6,431 nucleotides of DNA, taken from assembly GCA_027294925.1 (NCBI GenBank), contig JAPULM010000608.1, forward strand, positions 1-6,431. The letters run 5' to 3'. The notes below the pieces were generated by a model, which was not told the DNA's origin, searched no databases, and worked only from the letters and a program-made list of their open reading frames with translations. The stretch comes from a bacterium (GTDB lineage: Bacteria > Tectomicrobia > Entotheonellia > Entotheonellales > Entotheonellaceae). The first letter of the stretch is position 1. Every line of letters begins with the position of its first letter. Shown here piece by piece: positions 5,746 through 6,431 of the stretch. The position numbers were made by a program, and so were the translations under genes.

Positions 5746-6431
5746 ATGGATGCACAGGAACTCGCCCGCTTGCGGCAAAGATATCAACACGCCAAGGGGG
5801 ATGACGTTTTTGATCCGGCTTTCAAACAGGTTGTCGCCCATCTGTATGAAGGCAGCGGTAACCGCAAGCTGCCGTTTGCCGGGGTGTCGACGTTGCTTGA
5901 TGCACCGTATCAGACGGAACTTGCCGGATTGGCGGTTGCCCTGCTTGGGGTGCCGATGGATCTCGGTGTTACCAATCGGTCCGGAGCGCGTTTTGGGCCG
6001 CGCGCGGTACGGCAAGTTGAGCGCATTGGGCCCTACAACCACCAATTAAAAGTTGCTCCGCTCACCACCATGCAGCTTGCTGACGTCGGCGATGTGCCGC
6101 TGCACAGCCGTTATAGTCTCGAACAGAGTATAGCGGATATCGAGGCGTTTTATCACCAGGTCTGCGATGTTGGGGTTGTGCCGTTGAGCGTTGGTGGCGA
6201 TCACTCGATTACCTATCCCATTCTCAAGGCGCTGGGGCGGCACACGCCGGTTGGGATGGTGCATATCGATGCGCACTGTGACACCGGTGGCGAGCACGAT
6301 GGTTCAAGATTCCATCACGGTGGTCCGTTTCGTCAGGCGGTGCTGGACGGTGTGCTTGATCCCGCGCGGACGATTCAGATCGGTATTCGCGGCTCCTCAG
6401 AGCTGTTCTGGGAATTCTCCTACGATGCCGG
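5746..6431 (+). CDS. Ureohydrolase family enzyme (agmatinase/guanidinobutyrase/guanidine hydrolase class), 3' cut
   Basis: The ATG at 5746 follows AGGGAG (5732-5737, eight bases away). The frame stays open for 228 codons to the window end. The protein has GVPMDLGVTNRSGARFGPRAVR (residues 68-89), LADVGDVP, VGGDHSITYPIL (149-160, His153), HIDAHCDTGG (173-182: Asp175, His177, Asp179) and FHHGGPFRQAVLDG. These are four of the six residues that bind the two Mn2+ or Ni2+ ions in this family; the last pair (the SxDxDxxDP region) lies beyond the window. Such enzymes split urea from guanidino compounds. The N-terminus before the GVPMD strand is about 30 residues longer than in E. coli SpeB. Agmatine, guanidinobutyrate and free guanidine are all possible substrates. 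It probably follows the amidohydrolase in a loose operon. Superfamily certain, substrate not. Confidence 0.9.
   Translation, partial: MDAQELARLRQRYQHAKGDDVFDPAFKQVVAHLYEGSGNRKLPFAGVSTLLDAPYQTELAGLAVALLGVPMDLGVTNRSGARFGPRAVRQVERIGPYNHQLKVAPLTTMQLADVGDVPLHSRYSLEQSIADIEAFYHQVCDVGVVPLSVGGDHSITYPILKALGRHTPVGMVHIDAHCDTGGEHDGSRFHHGGPFRQAVLDGVLDPARTIQIGIRGSSELFWEFSYDA

Noticed and set aside
5357..5755. Minus-strand open frame of 132 codons running from the amidohydrolase into the gap
   Set aside because: It overlaps the conserved C-terminal end of the amidohydrolase and crosses the 24-bp palindrome. Its product resembles no family.

Overview
The window is a bacterial chromosomal stretch of moderate GC content (judged by eye). 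It holds seven protein genes, two of them cut by the window edges. I saw no rRNA, tRNA, CRISPR array, prophage gene or intact transposase. The Kup protein reads like proteobacterial homologues. A PqqC/TenA-like protein, a luciferase-like oxidoreductase, an amidohydrolase-2 enzyme and a ureohydrolase lie close together, a mix common in metabolically rich soil or marine Proteobacteria and in Tectomicrobia ('Entotheonella'-type) genomes. I cannot fix the genus from the sequence.

Layout. Positions 1-190 (minus) are the N-terminal end of a PqqC/TenA-superfamily protein. Positions 363-2282 (minus) are kup, a complete low-affinity K+ uptake transporter, with a plausible extended -10 promoter about 60 bases upstream of its ATG. 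Pointing the other way, 2464-3103 (plus) is a compact type II toxin-antitoxin pair: a Phd/YefM-type antitoxin overlapping a PIN-domain (VapC) toxin by 17 bases. It is preceded by a near-perfect 20-bp palindrome with an extra half-site, very likely its own operator. The pair is followed by hairpins at 3118-3177. The first resembles the right-end hairpin of IS200/IS605 elements and can also act as a terminator for the gene arriving from the other side.

The right half looks metabolic. An LLM-class flavin-dependent oxidoreductase (3247-4296, minus) and an ACMSD-like amidohydrolase (4445-5644, plus) are divergent from a 148-bp shared regulatory region that carries a promoter-like element and two inverted repeats. 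About 100 bases after the amidohydrolase, separated by a perfect 24-bp palindrome, a ureohydrolase (agmatinase/guanidinobutyrase/guanidine hydrolase class, 5746 onward, plus) begins and runs off the end.

How the genes may work together: the flavin enzyme, the metal-dependent amidohydrolase and the ureohydrolase could belong to one catabolic set acting on a nitrogenous or aromatic substrate. That rests on adjacency alone. The toxin-antitoxin pair looks like an independent insertion between kup and this set. I see no clearly new biological system. The best leads are the toxin-antitoxin operator with probable leaderless start, the orphan IS605-like hairpin, and the unassigned divergent enzyme pair.
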